Program-made: the position numbers and the translations under genes
Notes under the pieces: model-generated
Seen by the model: only the letters and a program-made list of their open reading frames with translations
Database searches by the model: none
What the model was told of the DNA's origin: nothing
Source: an uncultured Bdellovibrionales bacterium
GTDB lineage: Bacteria > Bdellovibrionota > FAC87 > UBA2466
Assembly: GCA_937903155.1 (NCBI GenBank)
Contig: CALCZU010000028.1
Coordinates: forward strand, 1-46,041
Length of the DNA: 46,041 nt
Direction: 5' to 3'
Shown here: piece by piece, positions 1 through 8,952 of the stretch
How positions within the stretch are numbered: position 1 is the stretch's first letter
Layout: each line of letters begins with the position of its first letter

Positions 1-130
1 CTTCCCAGTTCAGCACACAAAGGTTGCCGCGGGTGCTGCGCACCCTCGCAATGACAGATTTTAGAGCAAAGCAATCTCACCATGTTATCGGCGAGATTGC
101 CGCGTCGCCTTCGGCTCCTCGCAATGACGG
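1..130. repeat. dispersed palindromic repeat, copy 1 (cut by the window edge)
   Basis: Two adjoining units of the repeat family that recurs at 30958, 35733, 38896, 42960 and 45954. Bases 1-56 match the second half of the 30958-31047 copy almost exactly, ending in the common CGCAATGACA. Bases 71-130 form a second unit in which GCAATCTC (71-78) pairs with GAGATTGC (93-100), again ending in CGCAATGACG. The element is GC-rich and strongly self-complementary. No coding role is likely although a short open frame crosses it. Confidence 0.85.
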
Positions 131-210
131 TGGTCTTATCGAAACACCTGCTAACGAGATCCCTTACAATCCACAGTCAACCGGGCTTTCGAGCGGTAAA
201 ATAGAGAGAC

Positions 211-774
211 ATGATCCAAAAATTCCTATTTAACAAAGAATTCGCTTTGGTGAGTTTTATCGCCAGCGTTTTCATCGTCTTAAGTTGCGGAATTCCTCCG
301 AGCCAACGACAAAAATCGACGCAAAGTATTTCTGCACCCACCGATGTGCCAATTCCTGTGACGACTCCCGGAACGACTTCAACTGCAGTGGACCCGATTA
401 ACTTGTATGTTTTTGGTGGACCTCCATGTGCGGCTTGTAACCACGAAATTCCTGAACTGAGAGATCGTTACCGAAGCGAGTTTGCCGGGCGAACCGACAG
501 ACTCAATATTACGATTTATGTCCCTTGCGGTTTGCAGCTGAGCGACCAACCGACACTTGCGATTACCGAACAATGGTCGCAGACTTTAAATTCAGGTTTT
601 CCGATGGTGAACGACCCTTGGAGATATAAAACGTATAAGAAGTATATTGATATGAGTGGTAAACTTCCCGCAGCAGTCATTCTCAATTCATCTGGATCAG
701 TCCTTCAAAAATTCCCCAACGACATGATGGATCTCGACAAAGTATTCGCTAAACTTCACGAACTCATTCCATGA
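211..774 (+). CDS. thioredoxin-fold lipoprotein
   Basis: 187 residues. The N-terminus has a hydrophobic segment (about residues 11-24) ending in a lipobox, LSC with Cys26, so the protein should be lipid-anchored in the envelope. A Ser/Thr/Pro-rich linker (about 30-60) leads into a thioredoxin-like fold with a CAAC active-site motif (Cys73, Cys76) after the strand LYVFGG. A third cysteine, Cys106, lies in the following strand region. The start is preceded by a purine-rich AGAGAGA. It is the first gene of a tightly spaced operon with a TlpA-like protein and an outer-membrane barrel, which suggests a thiol-disulfide role towards one of them. The family name is not recognised beyond the thioredoxin superfamily; the redox function is inferred from the CxxC and the context. 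Confidence 0.8.
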   Translation: MIQKFLFNKEFALVSFIASVFIVLSCGIPPSQRQKSTQSISAPTDVPIPVTTPGTTSTAVDPINLYVFGGPPCAACNHEIPELRDRYRSEFAGRTDRLNITIYVPCGLQLSDQPTLAITEQWSQTLNSGFPMVNDPWRYKTYKKYIDMSGKLPAAVILNSSGSVLQKFPNDMMDLDKVFAKLHELIP

Positions 775-786
775 GAGGAAAAATCT

Positions 787-1263
787 ATGCTTAAACTGGT
801 TCTTTCAATCTTAGTGCTCACGTCTGTAAGCTTTGCCCGCGTCGCTCCTAACTTTCAGGGGGAGTTACTGAGCGGAGGCCGCGCCAAACTTCAGGATTAC
901 TTAAAAGAAAACCGCAAGCTTCTCGTTTGTTTTTGGGCCAGCTGGTGTACGCCGTGTATGGAAGAATTAAAAATGGTGAAAGAGAAGATGGAAGCCGACA
1001 CGGGCCTCGCTTTAGATATCCTGACCGTGAATGTCGACACCGCGGATACGGCAGGCGATGTGAAATCCGTTTTAAAAGCGTATCAGTTTAAATTCCCCGT
1101 CGTCATGGATCCCAAGCACGAAATTTTTAGCAAGTACCAAGAGACAAAAACGCTTCCTTTTTCAGTTTTACTCAGTTCAAAAGGAGAGATGCTGAATGTC
1201 TTTAACGGATTCAGCGAGAATATGTTCTCCGAAATCAAAACTTCGGTGAGCAGTAAAAAATAA
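787..1263 (+). CDS. TlpA/ResA-like periplasmic thioredoxin
   Basis: 158 residues. A Sec signal peptide (about 1-18, ending SFA) is followed by a compact thioredoxin domain with the classic motif WASWCTPC (Cys54, Cys57) and a cis-proline region TLPFSV near residue 120. This is the pattern of the TlpA/ResA/DsbE group, which reduces disulfides of exported proteins and receives electrons from CcdA or DsbD across the membrane. GAGAGGAAAA lies just upstream as ribosome binding site. It starts 12 nt after the preceding CxxC lipoprotein and its stop is 5 nt before the barrel gene, so the three are almost certainly co-transcribed. The substrate is not visible; the neighbouring two-cysteine barrel is the obvious candidate. 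Confidence 0.9.
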   Translation: MLKLVLSILVLTSVSFARVAPNFQGELLSGGRAKLQDYLKENRKLLVCFWASWCTPCMEELKMVKEKMEADTGLALDILTVNVDTADTAGDVKSVLKAYQFKFPVVMDPKHEIFSKYQETKTLPFSVLLSSKGEMLNVFNGFSENMFSEIKTSVSSKK

Positions 1264-1268
1264 TTTCT

Positions 1269-2771
1269 ATGCCTTTTTATTTTGGAATTCTAGTAACGCT
1301 TCTCACACTCTCTTTCATCACACGCGCGGACGAATCGAGTATCTCGGTAGAGACGACGACGAATGCCCGCGTCACAGCGACGGATCATCTCCTTTTTTCA
1401 AATTTCAAAGACCCACAGGATGCCGAATCGATTCCGACGAATCTTTTTTTACATGAAGATACCGTCCGAGGAGAATACGGAATTTTAGGGGGCGATCTCA
1501 ACTTTACAAATCGCTACGCCACGACGGGCGATACATCGCAAAATCGAATCTTTACGCTAGAAAAAAAGACGATTTCGATCGTTAGAGATGACTGGGATTT
1601 AAAATTTGGAGACACAAACCAAGAGTTTGGAAAAGGTCTCGCGTTGTCGCTCTATAATAATTCGACTTTCGGCATTAATAACACGGTCGAAGGAGTTGCC
1701 GCGAACTATCATCCGGATCGCTTTCGCATGACGGCTGTGGGCGGGCGGATCAATGTCTTGAAATCTCCCGTTGCGATTAATCCGATGCCGAATCCGAATC
1801 CTTTGCAGGGTCGCAGCGCTTACCTCGCAGCCGCGTCCGTAGGAGGAGATTTAGGAAATGCGACGAAAGTGTCGGGCCACTATGTGGGCGTTTTGGATCA
1901 AACCGATGGTTCGGGCGTCATCGAGAGAAATTCACACACCGTGGGTGTGACCTTTGATAAGTCGCTTTTTGATGAAGTGGATCTCTATGCCGAATCCAAT
2001 ATGCTGCTTTCGACAAAACGTCTTGGCGGCACTGAAGCCGAGCAACCCACGGGTTACGGCTCATATGCCTCACTTGTTTGGTCGCCTTCGCCTTGGAAAG
2101 CAAAGCTTGAAGTCAAAGATTATCGCAAACTCGATCTCGATTGGAATCGCGTTCCGACACTCGAAGATGATTTGATTGTTTCAGTACACACCAAAGATGT
2201 CTCAGCCTTCAGACTGTATGGAGAAAGAAAAATCGGACAAAGTCGCGCGACAGTTTATAGCTCGTACTTACTCGCCGACGACCGCGAAGAGCGAGGCATT
2301 GTAAATCATCCCATCATCGGCACAAAAATTCCTCTCCCAAATCACGCGGAGCTCGAGAGCAAAGCGGGTTACCGTTGGGTGCCAAACCATTATTATCTAA
2401 TGCACGTTCAAGGGAAGGGACAGCTTCGCACAGCACCCGGCCAATTTATCGAATTATCGGTTCGTAAACAATTTGGTCGTACGAATTTAGATAAAGGCGA
2501 ACTTTACGGCGAAGAAGACAAATACGTCGCGGCTCTCACCTACACCTTCTCAGAAAAGTTTAATGCAACTCTAGGCTACGAATACGTCCCCACCAATGAA
2601 TACGCCCAAGGACAACACTTTCCGAGTGTCGGCGCTAGCTACCGAACCGGGAGCCTTGTCGCTCGAGGCTTTGTCGGTCAAACGAGTGGTGGCCCGCAAT
2701 GCGCAGGTGGAATGTGCCGACAGGTTTTGGCCTTTTCGGGCGCGATGGCCGAAACGACGATCACCTTTTAA
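1269..2771 (+). CDS. outer-membrane beta-barrel protein with one C-terminal cysteine pair (DUF6029-like)
   Basis: 500 residues. A short signal peptide (about 1-20) precedes a long run of alternating polar and hydrophobic strands with turn residues, and the chain ends TTITF, an aromatic C-terminus typical of barrels inserted by the BAM complex. There are only two cysteines in the whole protein, Cys478 and Cys483, in the motif QCAGGMCRQ just before the last strand. The GG..C.GG.CR pattern resembles barrels annotated DUF6029, which I assign by memory only. It follows two thioredoxin-fold genes with a 5-nt gap and is followed after 16 nt by a large exported protein. A role as target of the thioredoxins is inference. 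No catalytic residues are evident. Confidence 0.75.
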   Translation: MPFYFGILVTLLTLSFITRADESSISVETTTNARVTATDHLLFSNFKDPQDAESIPTNLFLHEDTVRGEYGILGGDLNFTNRYATTGDTSQNRIFTLEKKTISIVRDDWDLKFGDTNQEFGKGLALSLYNNSTFGINNTVEGVAANYHPDRFRMTAVGGRINVLKSPVAINPMPNPNPLQGRSAYLAAASVGGDLGNATKVSGHYVGVLDQTDGSGVIERNSHTVGVTFDKSLFDEVDLYAESNMLLSTKRLGGTEAEQPTGYGSYASLVWSPSPWKAKLEVKDYRKLDLDWNRVPTLEDDLIVSVHTKDVSAFRLYGERKIGQSRATVYSSYLLADDREERGIVNHPIIGTKIPLPNHAELESKAGYRWVPNHYYLMHVQGKGQLRTAPGQFIELSVRKQFGRTNLDKGELYGEEDKYVAALTYTFSEKFNATLGYEYVPTNEYAQGQHFPSVGASYRTGSLVARGFVGQTSGGPQCAGGMCRQVLAFSGAMAETTITF

Positions 2772-2787
2772 TTTATAGAGGTAAACG

Positions 2788-4803
2788 ATGAACTACTGGT
2801 TTTACCCAGTTTTAGTTTTCATTTTGTCTACGGGATCAATCTGGGCAGAGCCGAGAGCGCACGAACCCGATTCGACTCGGAAGCGCGAGCGTGCCGGCGA
2901 AGAAATCTATGCCGTAAAGCCCCTCATCCCCTTTGAAGAACAGCAAGAAGCTCTTTTTAAAACAGTTCGAGAGAAGAACAAAAGGCTAGAAGAGATTGAG
3001 CGTGAATTCAGAGCTGAGTTTTCGACATTCTTTCAAAACTCCCGCGCGCTAGAAATTCATTTGGACAGTCTTAAGAAAGAAATCAAAAAACCCGTTGGGA
3101 TTCCTCCTGCTGAGTACAAGATATTCAAAGAACAAACAAGAGCGTTGAAATGGATGAAAGAACACGATGAACTTGCGTCATTCATTGATCATAGCAGAGA
3201 TGAACTTGCAAGAATCGCAGTCGGTAAGGAATGGTGCTACAAAATTGAGGGATTTCCGGACTACGTCCCTTCCGGTAACGATCAGCGACTAGTCTTGAAC
3301 AAGTTCACCAACGCCCGCGCTGAAGCGATGTTTACCATAAAAGACAAAGGGGGCACTTATTATACTCTTTGTACCGGCAGAACGGTCTATGACAAGAATG
3401 ATATGCGACGGTCGCAAGTGATTTTGCATTTCGATAAAGACCATAAACTCATCGAAGTTTTCAGCTCTCCTCAGTACAATGATTTTTCTCCGAAGACGAA
3501 GCCTCCTCAGTTGGCTTTAGGTCAGGTTTGGGAACCCGTTGCGTTTTCGCTACATCCCTTGAAAAAATCATTGGTTCTCTCGCATAACGTCGATACCCGT
3601 AACAAAATCTTTGCGGATTATACGGTAAATACCGATCGCATCTCAACGCTTCATGATAGCAAAATTCAAAACCTTACTTTAACAAGAGGGGAAAAAGATT
3701 CTGAAAGTTTTGAATTTCATGGGACCGGTCATTTTGGCAGGTCCTTGTCCGAAAGCTATCAAACCTCACTGGAACGAACTCAGTTTTGCGAAAAGGCTCA
3801 GAGTTTGCGGAGGGCTGGCATTAAACGGGTGATTCCGTCGTTCGTTCCTCATGACGTGAACGAAACGATGGAAAGTTATCTCAAGCAGACAAAACTTGTG
3901 GATGGCCTTTCGAAGCTTCCTGAAATGACTGCCTTAGACTCTCCTATCGAATCTGTTGAATTCAGACCGGGTAAAGAAATTCACGGTCCTTTTGAAAATG
4001 GAACCGTCTTGATTGGAGAAGATACCGCTTTCAAAGATGTTGCAGATTTTTTAATTTCAAAAATGCCCAAGATTTCTGATTACAGAAAAAACCTAGAGAA
4101 GTACAAAGCGATTCAAAGTCGACTGAGATTGAAACATCACATCAATCTCTCGATGTCGACTGAGCTCAACTTCGGAAGTGAATTTTCGAAACTGTTCGAG
4201 ACTTTAGAAAAGGTGGAAGCCACATTGGATCAATTTTCCATCGCAAAAACGAGCATTATCGAAGCCAGAGTTACAAAGACGGGTGGCTGGACTCTGAGCG
4301 ACGGAATTCTAAGCATTCCGGTCGGGGTTACCGGTATTGAGGATGTCATCAGAAATTTGGCCCCCGTCGGTTCGGGGAATACCGGTTACTCCCTCGCGTA
4401 TCCTCGCGAAACTGCGGCGCAACTCAGAGCGCGAATCAAGCAAAAAGAAGAAGATTTAATTGAAAAACAGGGGCCAGTCCTTCAAGGGGAAGCTCGGTAT
4501 GAATTGGAGGAAAAAAACAGAAAAACTTCGAAAAGACTTTCCTCTCAATTGGATAACAACGGTTACATCACCGACTATTTTATCGAGCCCGAACGTGCGA
4601 GAAAAATTTACGCGATTGTTGATGAGCTGTTGAAAGAAGGCTTTGTTTTAACGCCACCCCTTCGAAGCATCGTTATCAGAGATGATCTTCCACTCTCATC
4701 CTACGAGATTGTCGGAGGCGACTGCAAACCCGTCCTGACTATCTCAAGTGAGTCAACAAAAGAACAAATTCGCTACTACTTCTCCCCAAAGTCGAAAAAA
4801 TAA
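2788..4803 (+). CDS. large exported protein of unknown function
   Basis: 671 residues. A signal peptide (about 1-20, ending IWA before EPRAHEP) is followed by a highly charged, probably helical or coiled-coil region (about 45-145), a middle region rich in beta structure, and a second charged helical stretch near residues 550-590. Four cysteines are spaced far apart (WCYK, LCTG, FCEK, DCKP). I recognise no domain. AGAGG precedes the start at good distance, and the gene follows the barrel gene by 16 nt, so it is probably the last member of the redox operon. A periplasmic partner of the barrel or a surface protein are both possible; nothing in the sequence decides between them. Confidence 0.75.
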   Translation: MNYWFYPVLVFILSTGSIWAEPRAHEPDSTRKRERAGEEIYAVKPLIPFEEQQEALFKTVREKNKRLEEIEREFRAEFSTFFQNSRALEIHLDSLKKEIKKPVGIPPAEYKIFKEQTRALKWMKEHDELASFIDHSRDELARIAVGKEWCYKIEGFPDYVPSGNDQRLVLNKFTNARAEAMFTIKDKGGTYYTLCTGRTVYDKNDMRRSQVILHFDKDHKLIEVFSSPQYNDFSPKTKPPQLALGQVWEPVAFSLHPLKKSLVLSHNVDTRNKIFADYTVNTDRISTLHDSKIQNLTLTRGEKDSESFEFHGTGHFGRSLSESYQTSLERTQFCEKAQSLRRAGIKRVIPSFVPHDVNETMESYLKQTKLVDGLSKLPEMTALDSPIESVEFRPGKEIHGPFENGTVLIGEDTAFKDVADFLISKMPKISDYRKNLEKYKAIQSRLRLKHHINLSMSTELNFGSEFSKLFETLEKVEATLDQFSIAKTSIIEARVTKTGGWTLSDGILSIPVGVTGIEDVIRNLAPVGSGNTGYSLAYPRETAAQLRARIKQKEEDLIEKQGPVLQGEARYELEEKNRKTSKRLSSQLDNNGYITDYFIEPERARKIYAIVDELLKEGFVLTPPLRSIVIRDDLPLSSYEIVGGDCKPVLTISSESTKEQIRYYFSPKSKK

Positions 4804-4820
4804 ATTCCGCTTAAAATTTT

Positions 4821-4849
4821 TTGACAGCTGAGTTCCCCTTCAGTACTTG
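4821..4849 (+). promoter_or_regulatory. possible sigma-70 promoter of the serine protease gene
   Basis: A perfect -35 hexamer TTGACA (4821-4826) is followed after 17 nt by TACTTG, a weak -10 match. The 66-nt gap to the upstream gene and the separate Shine-Dalgarno sequence suggest independent transcription of the protease. The weak -10 keeps confidence low. Confidence 0.4.
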
Positions 4850-4869
4850 TGTTTCAATTGGGGGAAAAA

Positions 4870-5661
4870 ATGAAATCGACTTCTTATCGCTCTGCGATCA
4901 TCTTATTCTTATTTAGTTTAAACCTTTCTGCCGCTTGGAACGAACCGTCTCCGCGTCTGAAGACGCTCGGAAATACCTTTGGTGCGGATCAGAGATTAGC
5001 TGTGACTAGCAATGCTTATCCTTGGTCTGCTTTAGGCTATCTCGAAAACATTGGTTGCAGCGGGCCGATGGTCAGTAAAAATCTCGTCCTAACTGCAGCG
5101 CATTGCGTGATTGATCCCGCAACTAAAAAGCTTCGAACAGACCTCAACCATTTCTTACCGAATATGGTTAATGGCTCGAGCGCCTACCAATCGCAAATCG
5201 TCCACGTCTGGTGGGGAACCAATGACCCCGACAACTATCGTGCGGACGACTGGGCGATTATGCTTTTAAAAGAAAATCTTGGGGACACCGTCGGCTGGTG
5301 GGGAATTTTTGGCAACGGAGATAACTATTCGACGGTTTCCGTCGCAGGTTACTCAGGCGATTTCATGGAAGGCAGAACCGCCGGAGCGCACTTTGGTTGC
5401 AATGTGAGAAGCCCAGTCAACACAGACTTTATTTTGCACGATTGCCACACGAGTCGCGGTTCTTCAGGAGGCCCGATGTTCGTTATGGAAAATAATGCCG
5501 CAATGATCGTAGGTATAAACGTCGCCGAATATCGTAAAGGCGGAGAAGTCAGTCTCCATCTTCCGTACTACAGCGATGAGTACGCAAACATCGCCGTTCG
5601 CGTGGGACGATTCCTACCTACCGTAAAAGAACTCCGCGCTACTTACGACGCCCGTCAATAA
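4870..5661 (+). CDS. exported trypsin-like (S1 family) serine protease
   Basis: 263 residues from the ATG at 4870, chosen because GGGG at 4861-4864 is a suitable ribosome binding site and the resulting N-terminus is a clean signal peptide (about 1-21, ending SAA); a GTG at 4849 is the alternative. The catalytic triad of chymotrypsin-fold proteases is visible: His78 in TAAHC, Asp127 in DDWAIMLL, and Ser199 in GSSGGP. The length is close to a bare protease domain without propeptide or extra modules. It should act in the periplasm or outside the cell. The gene ends a plus-strand block and faces korB across a strong hairpin terminator. Confidence 0.9.
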   Translation: MKSTSYRSAIILFLFSLNLSAAWNEPSPRLKTLGNTFGADQRLAVTSNAYPWSALGYLENIGCSGPMVSKNLVLTAAHCVIDPATKKLRTDLNHFLPNMVNGSSAYQSQIVHVWWGTNDPDNYRADDWAIMLLKENLGDTVGWWGIFGNGDNYSTVSVAGYSGDFMEGRTAGAHFGCNVRSPVNTDFILHDCHTSRGSSGGPMFVMENNAAMIVGINVAEYRKGGEVSLHLPYYSDEYANIAVRVGRFLPTVKELRATYDARQ

Positions 5662-5670
5662 GCTTAAAAA

Positions 5671-5707
5671 AAAGCCCCTGCTAGAAAATCTCTAGCAGGG
5701 GCTTTTT
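5671..5707. terminator. bidirectional intrinsic terminator
   Basis: A perfect 15-bp stem (5671-5685 with 5691-5705), a 5-base loop AAATC, a T run on the right and an A run on the left. It can end transcription of the serine protease gene on the plus strand and of korB on the minus strand. Confidence 0.95.
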
Positions 5708-5726
5708 AATTTCGAGTAATCGAGAC

Positions 5727-6749
5727 TTACTTCATCGCTTTATTTAATTTAGCAATGATGTCTGGTCCGGGATCTAAATCCGCTTCAGTCAACTTGCAGA
5801 GCGGAGTTTCACACAAGTTCAGAAGCGTATTGTGATCCGGATGATCCGTCACAACGTATAAAAGGCCTGTCGCCAATTCGCCCGTTGCGCGTGTGTCGTG
5901 AATCATCTTCATCGCGGACATTTTATCGGTCGGATCGTAGTCTTTTGCTAACTTCTTGATGTTTAATTTGGATCCATCGTGAAGCTCGATCGTTTTTGTC
6001 TCACCGTCTGCGATTTCGGTTGTGATTTCGTCAAATGAAGGCACAAAACCTAATTCGTGAAGAGGCATATCGTGTTCTTTAACGAACGTGTAGCTCTTCG
6101 TGCTGCCTTCGTGATTATTAAAGGTGACACAGGGAGAAACGATATCCAAAACCGCGATGCCTTTATGAGCGTAAGCAGCTTTGATGAGCGAAATAACTTG
6201 TTTCCGATCTCCCGAGAACGAGCGAGCCACAAACGTCGCACCGAGCTCAATCGCAACCGCACAAGGATCAATCGTTGGATAAGGATTCGACCACCCTTTT
6301 TTGGCTTTCGAACCTTTATCGGCCGTCGCTGAGAACTGGCCTTTGGTCAAACCGTATGTGCCGTTGTTTTCGATGATGTAAACCATATCGATATTTCGAC
6401 GAACAGCGTGACAGAATTGTCCCATACCGATGCTCATACTATCGCCGTCACCGCTGATGCCGATGACTGTGTTTTTCTTATTGGCGATATTTGCACCACT
6501 TGCGACGGCGGGCATTCTACCGTGAACGGTATTGAATCCATGACCTCGATCGACGAAGTAGGTTGGGGTTTTGGAAGAGCATCCAATGCCTGAGAACTTC
6601 ATCACTTCGTAAGGAGGCACTCCCATTTGGTAGTACGCTTCGATGATACAAGCGGTGATGGAATCGTGTCCGCACCCTTTACAGAGTGTCGAAGGTTTTC
6701 CGGAGTAGTCTGCTTTACCGAGTCCAATTCGATTACAATTCGTATCCAT
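5727..6749 (-). CDS. korB: 2-oxoacid:ferredoxin oxidoreductase, beta subunit (2-oxoglutarate type)
   Basis: 340 residues. This is the thiamine diphosphate-binding subunit of the ferredoxin-dependent 2-oxoacid oxidoreductase, which with KorA converts 2-oxoglutarate and CoA to succinyl-CoA, CO2 and reduced ferredoxin. Visible features are the cysteines expected to bind a 4Fe-4S cluster (CKGCGH, GIGCSS, SPCVTF) and the TPP motif starting GDGDS and ending NNGTYGLTKGQ. Start at 6749 has GGGGAG upstream. It begins 2 nt after the stop of korA, so the two are translationally linked. Assignment to 2-oxoglutarate rather than pyruvate rests on the two-subunit architecture and general similarity; substrate preference is not proven by sequence. 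Confidence 0.93.
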   Translation of the reverse strand: MDTNCNRIGLGKADYSGKPSTLCKGCGHDSITACIIEAYYQMGVPPYEVMKFSGIGCSSKTPTYFVDRGHGFNTVHGRMPAVASGANIANKKNTVIGISGDGDSMSIGMGQFCHAVRRNIDMVYIIENNGTYGLTKGQFSATADKGSKAKKGWSNPYPTIDPCAVAIELGATFVARSFSGDRKQVISLIKAAYAHKGIAVLDIVSPCVTFNNHEGSTKSYTFVKEHDMPLHELGFVPSFDEITTEIADGETKTIELHDGSKLNIKKLAKDYDPTDKMSAMKMIHDTRATGELATGLLYVVTDHPDHNTLLNLCETPLCKLTEADLDPGPDIIAKLNKAMK

Positions 6750-6751
6750 GG

Positions 6752-8542
6752 TTATCTCCCCATCTTTTGGCTAAGTTCGCGTTCGACAAGATCAGCTGAG
6801 ATTGGATATCCGCCGTAGTATCGAATGCTTTTCAATTTATTTTGGTACCCTGGTAAATCCGCGTCGATGAGTTGTTTCATCTGAGCATCGCGGTTTTGTT
6901 CGATGACATAAACCGTGTCGCAGCTCTTGATGAAGTCTTCGACTTCGGGAGTGAAAGGATAGGCCGTCAGGCGCAAATACTTAATCGGAGCTTTTGGCAT
7001 GCGATCAAGACATTCGCGGACTGCGTGGTCGGTCGTTCCGTAAGCGATGATTCCCGTTTTTGCAGCTTTATCGCCGGTAATCACAGGTTTTGGAACGACT
7101 GTTTTTGCGGTTTCCCACTTTTTCAAAAGTCTATCCATGTTGCGAATATACGCATCGGGTTTTTCCGTGTACCGAGCGTATTCGTCATGTCCCGAACCTC
7201 GAGTGAAGAAAGCACCTTTCATGTGGTTTGTGCCGGGAAGGGTGCGATAAGGGATTCCATCTCCGTCGATATCGAGGTAACGGCCCCAGTCTTTCATTTC
7301 ATTCAATTGTTCGGCGTTTAGAACTTTTCCGCGATCGTATTTGGGTTTGGTGTAGATGAGTTCATCGGTCACCCAGCTATTCATCCCCAGATCCAAGTCG
7401 ATCATGAAGAACACCGTCGTTTGAAAACGGTCAGCAAGATCAAAGGATGTTTGAATTTGCTCGAAGCATTCTTTAGGAGTCGATGGGAAAAGCATGATGT
7501 GCTTCGTATCGCCGTGAGAAGCAATCGCACACATTTGCACGTCGCACTGTTGGGTACGAGTCGGAAGACCGGTCGAGGGTCCAACACGCTGAACGTTTGC
7601 AATCACCGCGGGAACTTCGGCGTAGTAAGAAAGTCCGATAAATTCACTCATCAGAGAAATCCCAGGACCTGCAGTGGACGTCATCGCACGAGCGCCCGCC
7701 CAGCCAGCTCCGAGAACCATTCCGATAGAAGCAAGTTCGTCTTCACACTGAACGACCGCGTACTTATTTTTACCGTCTTTATCGACGCGGTATTTTTTCA
7801 TGTACGCTTCAGCAGATTCGGCGAGTGAGGAAGACGGAGTAATCGGATACCAAGCAAGGACGGTGCAACCTGCGTAGACGGCTCCGAGGCCGGCAGCCGC
7901 GTTTCCTTCCATGATGATTTTGCCGTCGTTGACGTTAGAACGTTCGAAAGCATAGTTGTCTTCTTTTTTCAAATTCGCTTTGGCGTAATCAATTCCGATT
8001 TGCAAGGCGCCGACGTTAGCGTCGATAGCGGATTGTTTGTCACGGAAAGTGTCTTTGATGACGCTTTTCATGACATCTTCTTCGATACCGTAGAGGTTCG
8101 AGAGCACGCCGACGTAGAATAAATTCTTTAAAAGGTGGCGAAGTTTCGCGTCAGTCAGCTTTTTGGCCAACTCTTCAACCGGAATCGGATAGTAGACTTG
8201 CCCAGGTTTTTTCTGAGAATCTTCGACCTTAATGACCGAAGAATTGTAAAAGATGGTGGTCCCTGGACGCATCGAAGCAATATCTTCTTTAGCGGTTTCG
8301 GGGTTAATCAAAACGGCGATATCATCGTTTTCACGAAGATCTTGGTAACCTTTAGTACTCACTCGGATTTGAAACCAAGTAGGTAACCCTTGAATATTAC
8401 TGGGGAACATGTTCTTGGCGCAAACGCCAATTCCCATTCGAAAGAGGGATTTAAAAAGGAGACTATTCGAACTTTGACTCCCTGTTCCATTTGCAGTGGC
8501 GACTCGGATACTGAAGTCGTTTACGATGCGTGTTGCACTCAT
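6752..8542 (-). CDS. korA: 2-oxoacid:ferredoxin oxidoreductase, alpha subunit with fused gamma domain
   Basis: 596 residues. The N-terminal third (about 1-190) is the gamma domain seen in KorA-type enzymes (start RVATANGTGSQS), followed by the alpha domain, with the pyrimidine-binding region from ITPSSSLAE and the conserved STAGPGISLM and GPSTGLPTRTQQ segments. The C-terminal part (about 460-590) is the transketolase-C-like domain. It pairs with KorB to form the oxidoreductase that feeds electrons to ferredoxin, either in an oxidative TCA cycle or in reductive carboxylation; this window gives no evidence on direction. AAGGAA lies 7 nt before the ATG. It is first of the two-gene operon, with its own candidate promoter between it and the tRNA gene. 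Confidence 0.93.
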   Translation of the reverse strand: MSATRIVNDFSIRVATANGTGSQSSNSLLFKSLFRMGIGVCAKNMFPSNIQGLPTWFQIRVSTKGYQDLRENDDIAVLINPETAKEDIASMRPGTTIFYNSSVIKVEDSQKKPGQVYYPIPVEELAKKLTDAKLRHLLKNLFYVGVLSNLYGIEEDVMKSVIKDTFRDKQSAIDANVGALQIGIDYAKANLKKEDNYAFERSNVNDGKIIMEGNAAAGLGAVYAGCTVLAWYPITPSSSLAESAEAYMKKYRVDKDGKNKYAVVQCEDELASIGMVLGAGWAGARAMTSTAGPGISLMSEFIGLSYYAEVPAVIANVQRVGPSTGLPTRTQQCDVQMCAIASHGDTKHIMLFPSTPKECFEQIQTSFDLADRFQTTVFFMIDLDLGMNSWVTDELIYTKPKYDRGKVLNAEQLNEMKDWGRYLDIDGDGIPYRTLPGTNHMKGAFFTRGSGHDEYARYTEKPDAYIRNMDRLLKKWETAKTVVPKPVITGDKAAKTGIIAYGTTDHAVRECLDRMPKAPIKYLRLTAYPFTPEVEDFIKSCDTVYVIEQNRDAQMKQLIDADLPGYQNKLKSIRYYGGYPISADLVERELSQKMGR

Positions 8543-8601
8543 GGTTGGTTTCCTTAGTTAAATGTAGGCAACCCAAAAGGGTCACATAAAAGCGTTTGTG
8601 A

Positions 8602-8629
8602 TTTTTAGGGAAAAAGCTTACGCAGTCAA
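8602..8629 (-). promoter_or_regulatory. candidate korA promoter
   Basis: Read on the minus strand, TTGACT (8624-8629) is separated by 16 nt from TAAAAA (8602-8607), about 60 nt upstream of the korA start. Matches are 5/6 and 4/6 to sigma-70 consensus. Confidence 0.4.
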
Positions 8630-8705
8630 ACGGAAAAACTATTTACGAGTCCTTATTTTATACTGGATTTCAATGTTTTAGAAGACTGTCGTGCTGACTC
8701 AAATC

Positions 8706-8782
<77 letters not shown>

Positions 8783-8812
8783 AGACATCATCAAATGACG
8801 TAAAGAGTAGGG

Positions 8813-8841
8813 AACTTATTGCGAGAGAGCAGGCTTGTCAA
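8813..8841 (-). promoter_or_regulatory. candidate promoter of tRNA-Asp
   Basis: On the minus strand a perfect TTGACA (8836-8841) is followed by exactly 17 nt and TAAGTT (8813-8818). The predicted start lies about 20-25 nt upstream of the mature tRNA. The -35 is ideal and the -10 is weak. Confidence 0.5.
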
Positions 8842-8952
8842 ATGCGCGTTTTACTTTGCACGTGCAGGGTAAAAAGAGATGGTAGGCAATAAGGTTTTAA
8901 GTTTAAGAGCCTTTGATGCGTCCTCCAAGATACTTCGACATAGACATTAGCA

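Noticed and set aside
24..233. Open frame of 69 codons at the window start
   Set aside because: It runs through the palindromic repeat and has no ribosome site; the repeat alone explains the open frame.
6872..7321. 149-codon plus-strand frame within korA
   Set aside because: Antisense to a well-supported conserved gene, with no sensible domain or start signal.
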